DNA from: Lacrimispora celerecrescens
GTDB lineage: Bacteria > Bacillota > Clostridia > Lachnospirales > Lachnospiraceae
NCBI RefSeq assembly: GCF_000732605.1
Contig: NZ_JPME01000011.1
Span: forward strand, 48,493 to 112,492
DNA length: 64,000 bases
Reading direction: 5' to 3'
Shown here: positions 55,797 to 63,983 of the stretch, piece by piece
Position numbering within the stretch: the stretch's first letter is position 1
How the letters are laid out: each line of letters opens with the position of its first letter
The notes under the pieces: model-generated
What the model was told of the DNA's origin: nothing
Databases searched by the model: none
The model's input: only the letters and a program-made list of their open reading frames with translations
Translations under genes and position numbers: made by a program

Positions 55797-55825
55797 AACC
55801 GCAGGTTTCTTCCTGCGGTTTTTAT
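55797..55825. other. Hairpin inside the PTS operon
   Basis: AACCGCAGG (55797-55805) pairs with CCTGCGGTT (55812-55820) in the space between EIIB and EIIC. In the operon's direction no T-run follows, so it should not terminate; it may be an RNA processing or stability element. In the other direction it has a T-run and could block antisense transcripts. Confidence 0.5.
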
Positions 55826-55907
55826 CATGATTGCTTATGCCATTTTGGGCATAAAAGTATGCCCGTAGGGTATTTCATCTCATTCTTCCTAAACCTGACA
55901 AATGTTT

Positions 55908-56384
55908 TTACTTCACCTCAAAGTCATGCTTTTTATCTCCTGGGGCGATTTGGATATACACATCGATGCCTTTTCCCCGAATCATTCTTAAGTCCTCAAG
56001 ATCCTGTTCATCCAGATATACATGAGGCTCATTGGATACTTTTTTCCCCGGAGCTACATGCATGTTGCCGATGCAGAGCTTATCGATGGGAACCCCTCCC
56101 TCAACAATGGCTCTTGCAGACTGTGGATTTCTCACTACTATAAATATTTTCTGGCTTGGCGCTGCCTTATGGATGACTTCAATTGTTTTTTGAATCGTGA
56201 AGAACCGAATCCCTACTCCGGTAGAGTCTGCGGTCATCTTCATCAGAGATTGCTGGACCGGATCATTTGCAGCTTCGTCGTCTGCGACTACGATCAGATT
56301 ACATCCGATGGCTCCCACCCAGGAGCATCCCACCTGACCATGCACCAGCCGGTTGTCAATCCTTGTTAATAGAATGTTGGGCAT
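55908..56384 (-). CDS. PTS system EIIB component, mannose family
   Basis: A 158-residue EIIB with the phosphorylated His15 in RIDNRLVHGQVGCSW, the family signature, and the terminal IAPGDKKH. It takes phosphate from EIIA (52759) and passes it to the sugar. It is the first gene of the minus-strand EIIB-EIIC-EIID operon. Confidence 0.92.
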   Translation of the reverse strand: MPNILLTRIDNRLVHGQVGCSWVGAIGCNLIVVADDEAANDPVQQSLMKMTADSTGVGIRFFTIQKTIEVIHKAAPSQKIFIVVRNPQSARAIVEGGVPIDKLCIGNMHVAPGKKVSNEPHVYLDEQDLEDLRMIRGKGIDVYIQIAPGDKKHDFEVK

Positions 56385-56487
56385 ATTTTGTCACTCCTTT
56401 TTAAATTTTGTATCCCTCTGATATTTTGTACACTTTTTCATATTTTCACTCTCTTTTATAAAAAAAGTATAAATAATGTATAAACAA

Positions 56488-56582
56488 ATCATAGTCTCAT
56501 GAAGAAAGTTTGTCAATATGTAATTACAAATATTTGTATGTTTTCAATACATTATTGACTATGCTTAGGGATATGATATAAT
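56488..56582. promoter_or_regulatory. Divergent promoters with a shared palindromic operator
   Basis: Minus strand (to EIIB): TTGACA (56516-56511) and TATGAT (56493-56488), spacer 17. Plus strand (to the SIS gene): TTGACT (56555-56560) and TATAAT (56577-56582), spacer 16. Between the two -35 boxes lies a perfect 14-base palindrome TACAAATATTTGTA (56525-56538). It is a good candidate for the UTRA regulator. Confidence 0.7.
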
Positions 56583-56641
56583 TATTGCACAAAATACCTT
56601 CTGACTCATTTTTACCAAAACAAAAAAGGAGCGGTAACAAA

Positions 56642-57751
56642 ATGAAAGAGAAAATAAAAGAAACAATGATGACGTATGTAGAAGAGTCTCCTGAGGTAAT
56701 GCTTAATAATATTAAAAACCGGAAGGAGCTGACAGCTCCGCTGATCGCAGAATATGAAAAGGGAGATTACAAAACGATCTGGATCGTAGCATCCGGCTCC
56801 TCCTATAATGGTTCATACTGCGCACGACAGTTTATGAGGAAATATTTGAAGTCTGAAGTGAAGATCGTATCTCCATTCACCTTTCTCAGCAGTGAACATG
56901 ACTTCACGGACAGGGATTTTGTTTTTGTTGTTTCCCAGAGCGGATACAGCACAAATTCCATTGATGCGCTGAAGATGATCCGCCAGCAGGGGCGCACCTC
57001 AATCGGAATTACAGGAAGTATTTCCAGCGACATGAAAGATTATGCGGATGTGCTGATTGATTATGGGGTTGGAGTGGAAACCGTAGGTTATGTGACAAAG
57101 GGCGTGACTTCGTTTGCCTTATTTCTGATGCTGTTTACCCTTGAAGCAGCCGTAAGAAAAGGTCTGATGAGAGAGGAAGAGGCAGAATTGGTATGCCGGG
57201 ATATGGAAAAGGCAGCCCGGATCCATGAGACGGTACAAAAGGAAACTATGAAATTCTATGAGGCTCATTATAAAGAATTCACCTCAATGGTAAATGCTTA
57301 TGTGTGTGCGTGCGGTGCTAATTACGGCACGGCACTGGAAGGGGCATTAAAGTTAGGTGAAACGGTAAAGATCCCTTCCGTAGCTTATGAATCTGAGGAA
57401 TTCCTTCATGGGCCTAACCTTCAGATGACTCCTGGGTATACAGTATTTCTCATTGATGGAGGAAACAGCAGCAGCCGGATCCAGACCATTTTTAAAGCCT
57501 GCAGAGAGGTAACTGACAGGGCGTTTTTAATTACCAATCAGCCTGGATACACTGGGGAAGGAATTTTAAACCTTCCGGTGGAGCTACCGGAGCTTTTAAC
57601 CCCCTTATGCTTCCTGCCATTTTTTCAGATCCTTGCATATCAGGCTACGACAGCGCTAAACCGCTGGAAACAGCATCCTCTGTTAAAGAAGATGAAAGAT
57701 ACTGCCGCATGCAAGACGGAAAATTATGAGAATCAGGATGATGATGAATGA
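56642..57751 (+). CDS. SIS-domain sugar isomerase/deglycase-like protein
   Basis: A 369-residue protein with two SIS domains (about residues 30-170 and 200-340); VASGSSYNGSYCA and VVSQSGYSTNS bind the sugar phosphate, and ESEEFLHGP matches the isomerase domain of GlmS. The ATG at 56642 follows AAAGGAGCGG; an upstream in-frame ATG sits next to the transcription start, so it is unlikely. Relatives next to mannose-family PTS genes are fructoselysine/glucoselysine deglycases (FrlB, GfrF) or AgaS. It probably processes the 6-phosphate made by the PTS, likely an amino-sugar or Amadori-type compound. Confidence 0.85.
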   Translation: MKEKIKETMMTYVEESPEVMLNNIKNRKELTAPLIAEYEKGDYKTIWIVASGSSYNGSYCARQFMRKYLKSEVKIVSPFTFLSSEHDFTDRDFVFVVSQSGYSTNSIDALKMIRQQGRTSIGITGSISSDMKDYADVLIDYGVGVETVGYVTKGVTSFALFLMLFTLEAAVRKGLMREEEAELVCRDMEKAARIHETVQKETMKFYEAHYKEFTSMVNAYVCACGANYGTALEGALKLGETVKIPSVAYESEEFLHGPNLQMTPGYTVFLIDGGNSSSRIQTIFKACREVTDRAFLITNQPGYTGEGILNLPVELPELLTPLCFLPFFQILAYQATTALNRWKQHPLLKKMKDTAACKTENYENQDDDE

Positions 57752-57770
57752 TTCTTAAAGGAGACTAATC

Positions 57771-58457
57771 ATGGGGAATATTCAGATCAACCAGCAGGAA
57801 CTGGCTGCTTATTTTGACCACACGCAGTTAAGAGCCTGGGCTTCCCATCAGGATTTTGTAAAGCTTTGTAAGGAAAGCATGAAATATGGCTTTAAGATGG
57901 TAGCCATCAACCCGGTTCAGGTGGTACGCTGCCGGAAACTCCTGGAAGGCAGTCCCGTTCATGTGGGGGCTGCAATAGGATTTCCGCTGGGGCAGACAAC
58001 CATAGAAGATAAGCTGAATGAAACAAAGACCGCCATTTCAAACGGCTCTGATGAGATCGATTACGTGATCAACATTACTGAGTTAAAAGAGAAAAATTAC
58101 AGCTATATAGAAAAAGAGATGGCAGAGATTATAGAAGTCTGCAGAAAAAGCAAAGTGATATCAAAGGTAATTTTTGAAAACTGCTATCTCACAGACCAGG
58201 AGAAAGAGGAATTATGCAGGATCGCTTTAAACGTGCATCCGGATTATATTAAGACATCCACAGGATTTGGAACTGGCGGGGCGACCTTTGAAGATGTGGC
58301 GCTGATGAAGCGCATGGTAGGAGATGAAATTAAGATCAAGGCGGCAGGAGGTGTGAGGACCCTGGAAACTGCTCTTCAGATGATAGAACTTGGAGTCAGC
58401 AGAATCGGTTCTACGGCAAGCGTATTAATCGTGGAAGAGCTTAAAAAACGTATTTAG
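57771..58457 (+). CDS. deoC: Deoxyribose-phosphate aldolase family (DeoC)
   Basis: A 228-residue class I aldolase. Schiff-base Lys161 is in YIKTSTGFGTGGAT and the second active-site Lys190 is in IKAAGGVRT, both conserved in DERA. The known reaction is 2-deoxyribose 5-phosphate to glyceraldehyde 3-phosphate and acetaldehyde. It starts 20 bases after the SIS gene and has no nucleoside genes around it, so here it may act on a PTS-derived deoxy-sugar phosphate instead. Confidence 0.9.
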   Translation: MGNIQINQQELAAYFDHTQLRAWASHQDFVKLCKESMKYGFKMVAINPVQVVRCRKLLEGSPVHVGAAIGFPLGQTTIEDKLNETKTAISNGSDEIDYVINITELKEKNYSYIEKEMAEIIEVCRKSKVISKVIFENCYLTDQEKEELCRIALNVHPDYIKTSTGFGTGGATFEDVALMKRMVGDEIKIKAAGGVRTLETALQMIELGVSRIGSTASVLIVEELKKRI

Positions 58458-58497
58458 GCTGAGATGCCCCTTGAGAAGTATTTTTATTCCCTGAAAT

Positions 58498-58557
58498 GGA
58501 AAACTGTTAAATGACCGATTGTATTCCGCTCAATGGGTTATTTAGCAGTTTTTTTTA
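58498..58557 (+). terminator. Terminator of the SIS-deoC operon
   Basis: AACTGTTAAATGACC pairs with GGTTATTTAGCAGTT (two wobbles) and runs into TTTTTTTT. Confidence 0.85.
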
Positions 58558-58589
58558 ACACCTTTTCATAAGATAATGGGAAACAGGCA

Positions 58590-58618
58590 TTGCATTTGTT
58601 TCGGGAAAATATTATAAT
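58590..58618 (+). promoter_or_regulatory. Sigma-A promoter of the YhgE/Pip gene
   Basis: TTGCAT (58590-58595) and TATAAT (58613-58618), spacer 17, about 45 bases ahead of the ATG. Confidence 0.65.
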
Positions 58619-58662
58619 ACGGAAATGCAAAATTTCATAGCTGGAATACCAAGGAGGCACAC

Positions 58663-60858
58663 ATGGTACATGTTAAAAACATATTTAAGATTTTTACCGG
58701 TGATATAAAGCGCATTGCGTTTAACCCGGTAGCCGTTATTATCGCGCTGGGACTTACATTAATACCAGCTTTATACGCCTGGTTCAACATCGCTGCAAGC
58801 TGGGACCCTTATGCCAATACAAAAGGACTTAAGGTTGCGGTTGTCAACCTGGATAAGGGGGCATCTATTGATGATATTTTTGACACGGATATTGATGATT
58901 CTTCTATTAATATTGGTGAAATGATTCTGGATGAACTTAGAAAGAATGAACAGATAGGCTGGCAGTTCGTCAATAAGGAAGTAGCGATTGATGGAGTGGA
59001 ATCCGGGAAATATTATGCGGCGGTTATCGTTCCCGAGGATTTCAGCCAAAAAATATCAAGTGTCCTTACCTCTAGCATTGAGCGCCCGGTACTTGAGTAT
59101 TATGTAAACGAGAAGAAAAATGCCATTGCCACAAAGATTACAGGCAAAGGGGTAGAGAGCGTACAGCAGCAAATTAATGAAACCTTTATTAATTCCACCT
59201 CAAAGGTGGCCGGGAAGGCCTTAAATAAATATTCAGACAACTGGAGTACTGACAAGGAAACGGACAGAGACGATGCCGTCAGCACTCTTACGGAAGTAAA
59301 AACAGATTTGAATCAGCTGGTGGATACCATTACCATGCTTCAGTCCACTCTCCGCACCGTCAACAGCCTAAATGGTGGAATGAAGGGAACGCTTCCGGAT
59401 GTAAATAAGATGATTGAATCAGGCGGACAGACAGCTGAAAGCGCGAAAACCCTGATCGACTCCTCCAGAGGATTCTCTGATACAATGACCGGTGGCATTA
59501 AAGATACCCTGGATCATATCAATCAAGTAGAGGAGTCGGTGTATGAGTCCTTTCAGGTAATCGGAAAGCTGACGGACACCTCCGCTGACGGAGCATTGGA
59601 TGCATTAAAAGCCACAGAAAATCTGGTTACAGGCAGCATCAACCAGTGCAATAGCGTAAATAAGGTTTTAGGGGCAATCAACCAGAAGCTGCCCATTCCG
59701 TTAAAAGATATAACAACTCTTCAGCAAAAGCTTTCCGATACCGTTAAGCAGCAGCAGGATCTGGTCAGGAAACTTCAGTCTGCACAGCAGACTGTAAAAC
59801 AGACAAAAAGGCTGCCGGATACTATGGAGAAGGATATTGGAGACACTCTTGACGGGGTTACTAACTCCATATCTGACGTTCTTAATTTTTATACCGGTAA
59901 AGTGGAGCTTCCCTTAAAGGACAGCCTGGATAAAACCTATGATGCCCTGGGTACTACCGCGGGCGCCTTAGACAGCATTGGAAGCATGGTAGGGCAGATC
60001 GATACCACCCTTGACAGCGTAACAGCCTCATCCCAGAGCCTGATCGAAGCGTTAGACAGCGCCGTCAGCCTGATGAACAGGAGTCAGGAGCGGGTGGATG
60101 ATATGATCGATAATGTAAACAAGCTGGCTGATAATAAAAAGCTGAATAAGATCATGGACATCATGAAGAATGACCCGGATCAGCTCAGTGATTTTATGAA
60201 GATGCCTACGGACATGGTAACCAACAAAGTCTATCCGGTAGATAATTATGGTTCTGCCATGGCTCCGTTCTATACCATTCTGGCCATCTGGGTGGGAGGA
60301 CTCATTTTGGTGGCTTTGGTAAAAACTAAGGTGGAAGCCAACAGGTCTGAAGGGCTTAAGCTGTATGAAACCTATTTTGGAAGGTATCTTACCTTCATGA
60401 TGTTTGGAATCGCTCAGGCGCTGGTGGTGTCGCTGGGAGATTTGTATATGTTGAAGATTCAATGTCTTTATCCGGGAAAATTTGTGCTGGCAGCTGTGGC
60501 AGCCAGTATCATATTCACCAATATCATCTATTCCATGACGGTTTCCTTTGGGGACGTGGGTAAAGCAATTGTAGTAGTCTTCATGGTCATTCAGGTGGCA
60601 GGCTCCGGCGGCACGTTTCCGATACAGGTAACTCCCCGGTTTTTCCAGATGGTAAACCCCTTGCTTCCTTTTACCCATCTCATCAATGCAATGCGAGAGT
60701 GTGTGGGTGGTATTTACGGGAATGATTATTGGAAAGATATACGAAATGTGATGGTCTATATTCCTATATCACTGTTGGTTGGAATCGTTTTGCGGAAGAA
60801 GGTGTTAAAACTGAATGAATTTTTTGAAGAAAAACTCAGCCAAACAGGAATCATGTAA
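58663..60858 (+). CDS. YhgE/Pip domain membrane protein
   Basis: A 731-residue membrane protein. A first membrane segment (about residues 24-44, in VAVIIALGLTLIPALYAWFNI) and the following AASWDPYANTKGLKVAVVNLDKG are the YhgE/Pip N-terminal signature. A long extracellular coiled-coil-like region (about 170-525) follows, then an ABC-2-type block of about five membrane segments at the C-terminus. The family includes the lactococcal phage receptor Pip; in other bacteria relatives are linked to type VII secretion, but no secretion gene is seen here. It is co-transcribed with the unknown gene that begins one base after its stop. Confidence 0.88.
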   Translation: MVHVKNIFKIFTGDIKRIAFNPVAVIIALGLTLIPALYAWFNIAASWDPYANTKGLKVAVVNLDKGASIDDIFDTDIDDSSINIGEMILDELRKNEQIGWQFVNKEVAIDGVESGKYYAAVIVPEDFSQKISSVLTSSIERPVLEYYVNEKKNAIATKITGKGVESVQQQINETFINSTSKVAGKALNKYSDNWSTDKETDRDDAVSTLTEVKTDLNQLVDTITMLQSTLRTVNSLNGGMKGTLPDVNKMIESGGQTAESAKTLIDSSRGFSDTMTGGIKDTLDHINQVEESVYESFQVIGKLTDTSADGALDALKATENLVTGSINQCNSVNKVLGAINQKLPIPLKDITTLQQKLSDTVKQQQDLVRKLQSAQQTVKQTKRLPDTMEKDIGDTLDGVTNSISDVLNFYTGKVELPLKDSLDKTYDALGTTAGALDSIGSMVGQIDTTLDSVTASSQSLIEALDSAVSLMNRSQERVDDMIDNVNKLADNKKLNKIMDIMKNDPDQLSDFMKMPTDMVTNKVYPVDNYGSAMAPFYTILAIWVGGLILVALVKTKVEANRSEGLKLYETYFGRYLTFMMFGIAQALVVSLGDLYMLKIQCLYPGKFVLAAVAASIIFTNIIYSMTVSFGDVGKAIVVVFMVIQVAGSGGTFPIQVTPRFFQMVNPLLPFTHLINAMRECVGGIYGNDYWKDIRNVMVYIPISLLVGIVLRKKVLKLNEFFEEKLSQTGIM

Positions 60859-60859
60859 G

Positions 60860-62005
60860 ATGAAAAAGGAAAAAAAGCCGCCGGGAATTAAGCGGCGGCT
60901 GGCCAGGACCGGCGGAGGGATATTGCTTTTAGTGATTCTTGGTGTTTGGGCATATCACGATCTTCCTATCCATTATGCGAGATTTTACCTAACCCGTTCG
61001 GCGCTGCAAACCAGGGGGCGGTTAGTGAATTTATGGGGCAAAGACAAGGAAGGAGAAGGGGCGGAGGAAGATTCCCTGAAGCTGATTGCAGATGAAGTGG
61101 AATGGAATGGTCATTCTGTGCTGATACTTCCGGGAGGATTCGGCATAAACTGGAAGGAGCAAAGGGATGATAAACATACCTTTACCCAGGGAAGCCTTGA
61201 CGTATATTTCCTTGGAGCCATACGGGATGGGTTCCATTATTGGGCTGACAGCGAGAATGCCGTGATTTCCGTACCTGGGATTAAAGGAACGACCATAAAA
61301 ACCAGTCAGGATACATTGAAGAAGGTTATAGGCTTTTCCATTGTCCCGGGGGGGAGAGAACATTTAAGGGATCGGCTTACAACCTTAAAAAAGGACACCA
61401 TCCACATGATGAACCAGAGCCATATGGAATTTGCGGGAAGAGATAAGAATGGCGTAACCATTAAGGTATCAGTCCCTTCCGCTCTCTTTGACACCTATCT
61501 AAATGAGATAGGAGAGCTGCTTAACGAAGGGCCTGGAAAGGATATGAAAGAATGGGGACAGATGTTAGAAGAACGGAAGACCCCGGGTGAGACTCAGGAA
61601 ATACTATTTACCATTGACAAAAAGTTGAATATCACGGAGATCAATGTGGAGGGCCTGACTGATATGAGCCTTTTACTGGAATCTAATGGAGGGCTGTCAG
61701 CGGCGGGGAGTGTAATGCTTCGCGAACGGAAGTTTGATATGAGCGCAAAAGTCTATTTTGGCAATGGGCAGGAAGGGAAAAGAACATTCCAAATCCCTGA
61801 GCTGACTGTTACATATCATAATGAAAGATTTGAGCTTGGACTGGAGTTAAGCGGAGGATATGAAGGCGGTAAGATCTCTTCTGATGCTCTGGAATACGGG
61901 AAACTGTCTGATACAGGGGGAGACTACTCCAGTGACGGATTACAAAAGGTCAAGGATGAGTTTCTAAAAAGAGCCGGGGAATTAAGCCTTGACTTTTATA
62001 AGTAA
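60860..62005 (+). CDS. Membrane-anchored protein of unknown function
   Basis: A 381-residue protein with a basic N-terminus, one membrane segment (about 19-35) and a long extracytoplasmic part. It begins one base after the stop of the YhgE/Pip gene; an earlier start inside that gene is possible but the CAGGAATC site fits 60860 better. I see no recognised domain; the outer part is rich in beta-type patterns (VTIKVSVPSALFDTY, FQIPELTVTYH). The tight coupling suggests it works with the YhgE/Pip protein at the cell surface. Confidence 0.75.
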   Translation: MKKEKKPPGIKRRLARTGGGILLLVILGVWAYHDLPIHYARFYLTRSALQTRGRLVNLWGKDKEGEGAEEDSLKLIADEVEWNGHSVLILPGGFGINWKEQRDDKHTFTQGSLDVYFLGAIRDGFHYWADSENAVISVPGIKGTTIKTSQDTLKKVIGFSIVPGGREHLRDRLTTLKKDTIHMMNQSHMEFAGRDKNGVTIKVSVPSALFDTYLNEIGELLNEGPGKDMKEWGQMLEERKTPGETQEILFTIDKKLNITEINVEGLTDMSLLLESNGGLSAAGSVMLRERKFDMSAKVYFGNGQEGKRTFQIPELTVTYHNERFELGLELSGGYEGGKISSDALEYGKLSDTGGDYSSDGLQKVKDEFLKRAGELSLDFYK

Positions 62006-62018
62006 ATTAAAAAATCTA

Positions 62019-62083
62019 TTGACAAAAACAACTGTAACTTTTATAATAACAGTAAAGATACTGAAACCCGTAAAGTTACAGTT
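62019..62083 (+). promoter_or_regulatory. Promoter with 12-bp inverted repeats upstream of thioredoxin
   Basis: A consensus sigma-A promoter, TTGACA (62019-62024) and TATAAT (62042-62047), spacer 17. AACTGTAACTTT (62029-62040) in the spacer has an exact inverted copy AAAGTTACAGTT at 62072-62083. The layout suggests a repressor that binds both arms. The leader to the gene at 62272 is about 220 bases; it contains an unexplained open stretch (about 62150-62241, LEDNAEDVLFIIYTAHSRTR) that may be a remnant. Confidence 0.7.
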
Positions 62084-62271
62084 ATCCCAAGCAATAATCC
62101 AAAAAGCGGGGATATTTAAGTCAATTATGATAAAACTATAAAAAAGAGTACCATCGGCTGGAAGACAATGCAGAGGATGTACTGTTCATCATATATACGG
62201 CGCATTCCCGGACTCGGAGTAATGTAGAGAATTATGAATAGAAGGCGTAAGTAAAGAAGGAGGAACATATT

Positions 62272-62592
62272 ATGGCAGTTTTAACATTAACACAGGAAAA
62301 TTTTCAGACGGAAGTAGCAAATAGCAGCGACATCGTGCTGGTGGATTTTTGGGCGACCTGGTGCGGACCTTGTAAGATGTTTGCACCGGTGATAGATGAA
62401 ATTGCAGAAGGAAATCTTCCAGGCGTTAAGGTAGGCAAGGTGGATGTAGACCAGCAGCCAGACCTGGCAGGACAGTTTAGGGTTATGAGCATTCCTACCC
62501 TTGTACTCTTTAAAGATGGAAAAGCGGCAGTCACTTCCGTAGGAGTGAAATCCAAGAAAGAAGTTCTGGAAATGATTGAAAAATTAAGATAA
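62272..62592 (+). CDS. trxA: Thioredoxin
   Basis: A 106-residue thioredoxin with the redox pair Cys31 and Cys34 in FWATWCGPCKMF, the buried Asp (VDFWA) and cis-proline loop SIPTL. It reduces protein disulfides using thioredoxin reductase. It stands alone between its own promoter and terminator, and its promoter carries inverted repeats that suggest redox-dependent control. Confidence 0.97.
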   Translation: MAVLTLTQENFQTEVANSSDIVLVDFWATWCGPCKMFAPVIDEIAEGNLPGVKVGKVDVDQQPDLAGQFRVMSIPTLVLFKDGKAAVTSVGVKSKKEVLEMIEKLR

Positions 62593-62601
62593 ATATAGCA
62601 G

Positions 62602-62648
62602 AGACCACGGGTCTTCCGGCTAGCCGGAATGACCCGTGGTCTTTTTTA
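62602..62648 (+). terminator. Terminator of trxA
   Basis: GACCACGGGTC (62602-62612) pairs with GACCCGTGGTC (62631-62641), with an inner CCGGC/GCCGG stem, then TTTTTT. Confidence 0.92.
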
Positions 62649-62827
62649 CAGTTTTTTACTGCTTCCGAATGGCATCTTTTTCGTATAAAATAGATAACAT
62701 AACTAGATATTGACATTCCCCTATACAGGAAGGATTATACTAAGATAATCAGTACAAATAAACTCGTAATTGAAGAGGGAAACTATTAATGGACACATAG
62801 ACAAGGCTTATGCTTATGGGGGTTTCA

Positions 62828-63661
62828 ATGAAAGAAAAAAAATTGTACTCAATTGGGGAAGTGAGTAAGATCTGCAACATATCTACAAAAGCTTTAAGGT
62901 TTTATGATAAGATCGGGATCATATCTCCGGATATGATCTGCAAGGAAAACAGCTACCGGTATTATAACAAAGAGTCCCTTCTGACTGTTCCGGTGGTGAA
63001 ATACTACAAGCAAATGGGATTTAAACTGGAAGAGATGCAGGGGTTGGTCGAAGGAAATACTTATTATTACCTGGAACAGAATTTCCGGAACAAGATTGAC
63101 CAGTTATGCCTTCAGGAGCAGCAGATCCATAACAGCTATATTGCGGTTAAGGACTGGTATGAGCTGATACAGGAAGCCAAACTGGTGCTCCAGAATGATG
63201 TTCATGATGTTGCCGTAAAATATATACAGCCGGCGACCTATTGCGGCATGGAGCAGGACTTTGACTACAATTACATGGAATCTATTATAAATATAGAATG
63301 GACCAATCATCTGGAGCAAGCTGAGAATGAGATCACAGGACCGGTAATTTTAAAATTTGATTCATTTGAGGAAAAGATGGCAGGCAAATGCAGCCGCACC
63401 AGAATCATGCAGCAGGCCATTCATCCATGCAGGAACTGTTTGAACCGGCAGGTCTTTGGAGGATTTATGGCTGCGTCGGTTTATCATATCGGAAAGCATG
63501 AAACGATTGATGAAGAATATGAGAAAATACTTAAATGGGCGGCTAAAAGGGGCTATAAGTGCGGAAAAGAAAGCTTCGAACGGTATGTGGTGGATTACTG
63601 GACCACCAGAAGCCGGGAGGAGTTTGTTTCAGAGATCATTGTTCCGATATACAGAGAATAA
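62828..63661 (+). CDS. MerR-family regulator with GyrI-like effector domain
   Basis: A 277-residue regulator. The MerR winged helix takes residues 6-75 (SIGEVSKICNISTKALRFYDKIGII, then ENSYRYY), a coiled coil follows, and the C-terminal half looks like a GyrI-type ligand domain with several cysteines (HPCRNCLNR). ATG 62828 follows GGGGGT; an earlier in-frame start lacks a site. A long-spacer promoter lies 135 bases beyond its stop, so it probably activates the next operon, of which only the first codons are in the window. Confidence 0.88.
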   Translation: MKEKKLYSIGEVSKICNISTKALRFYDKIGIISPDMICKENSYRYYNKESLLTVPVVKYYKQMGFKLEEMQGLVEGNTYYYLEQNFRNKIDQLCLQEQQIHNSYIAVKDWYELIQEAKLVLQNDVHDVAVKYIQPATYCGMEQDFDYNYMESIINIEWTNHLEQAENEITGPVILKFDSFEEKMAGKCSRTRIMQQAIHPCRNCLNRQVFGGFMAASVYHIGKHETIDEEYEKILKWAAKRGYKCGKESFERYVVDYWTTRSREEFVSEIIVPIYRE

Positions 63662-63795
63662 GGGAGCATGTATGAACCGTTGGCTTCCCTGGATACAGTA
63701 TTCAGAAAGATGCTGTACCAGGGGGGCCCTTTTTTGTTTTCTGGGCAGGTACTGTTTCTCCCAATATTTGGAGCATAAAAAAGTTTAAAAACCTG

Positions 63796-63827
63796 TTGAC
63801 ATTTACCCTAGGGGGAACATTTATACT
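63796..63827 (+). promoter_or_regulatory. MerR-type promoter (20-bp spacer) for the gene at the right edge
   Basis: TTGACA (63796-63801) and TATACT (63822-63827) are 20 bases apart. The spacer has a dyad, TTACCCTAGGGGGAA, of the kind bound by MerR dimers. It is followed by a 156-base leader with a palindrome TTCAGCTGAA at 63902-63911 and no gene. Confidence 0.65.
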
Positions 63828-63983
63828 AAATGCATAGAAAAACACAAAGCGACTACGTAAAATTAGTAACATTAACTGGCGTGATGTGTTTTCTAAACGT
63901 TTTCAGCTGAACGTGAAGAAAAAAGCAGAGAAACATGCTAACTTGAATTTTGTGCAGCACCAATTGGGGAAGGAAAACTTAAA

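Noticed and set aside
56585..56641. Longer start of the SIS gene at ATG 56585
   Set aside because: The TATAAT at 56577-56582 places the transcription start after or at this ATG, and a good ribosome site precedes 56642.
60052..60678. Minus-strand open frame of 208 codons inside the YhgE/Pip gene
   Set aside because: Histidine-rich antisense shadow with no plausible family.
63895..63910. CcpA cre-like site (AAACGTTTTCA)
   Set aside because: It lacks the conserved TG at the left end and lies far downstream of the promoter, so the match is too weak.
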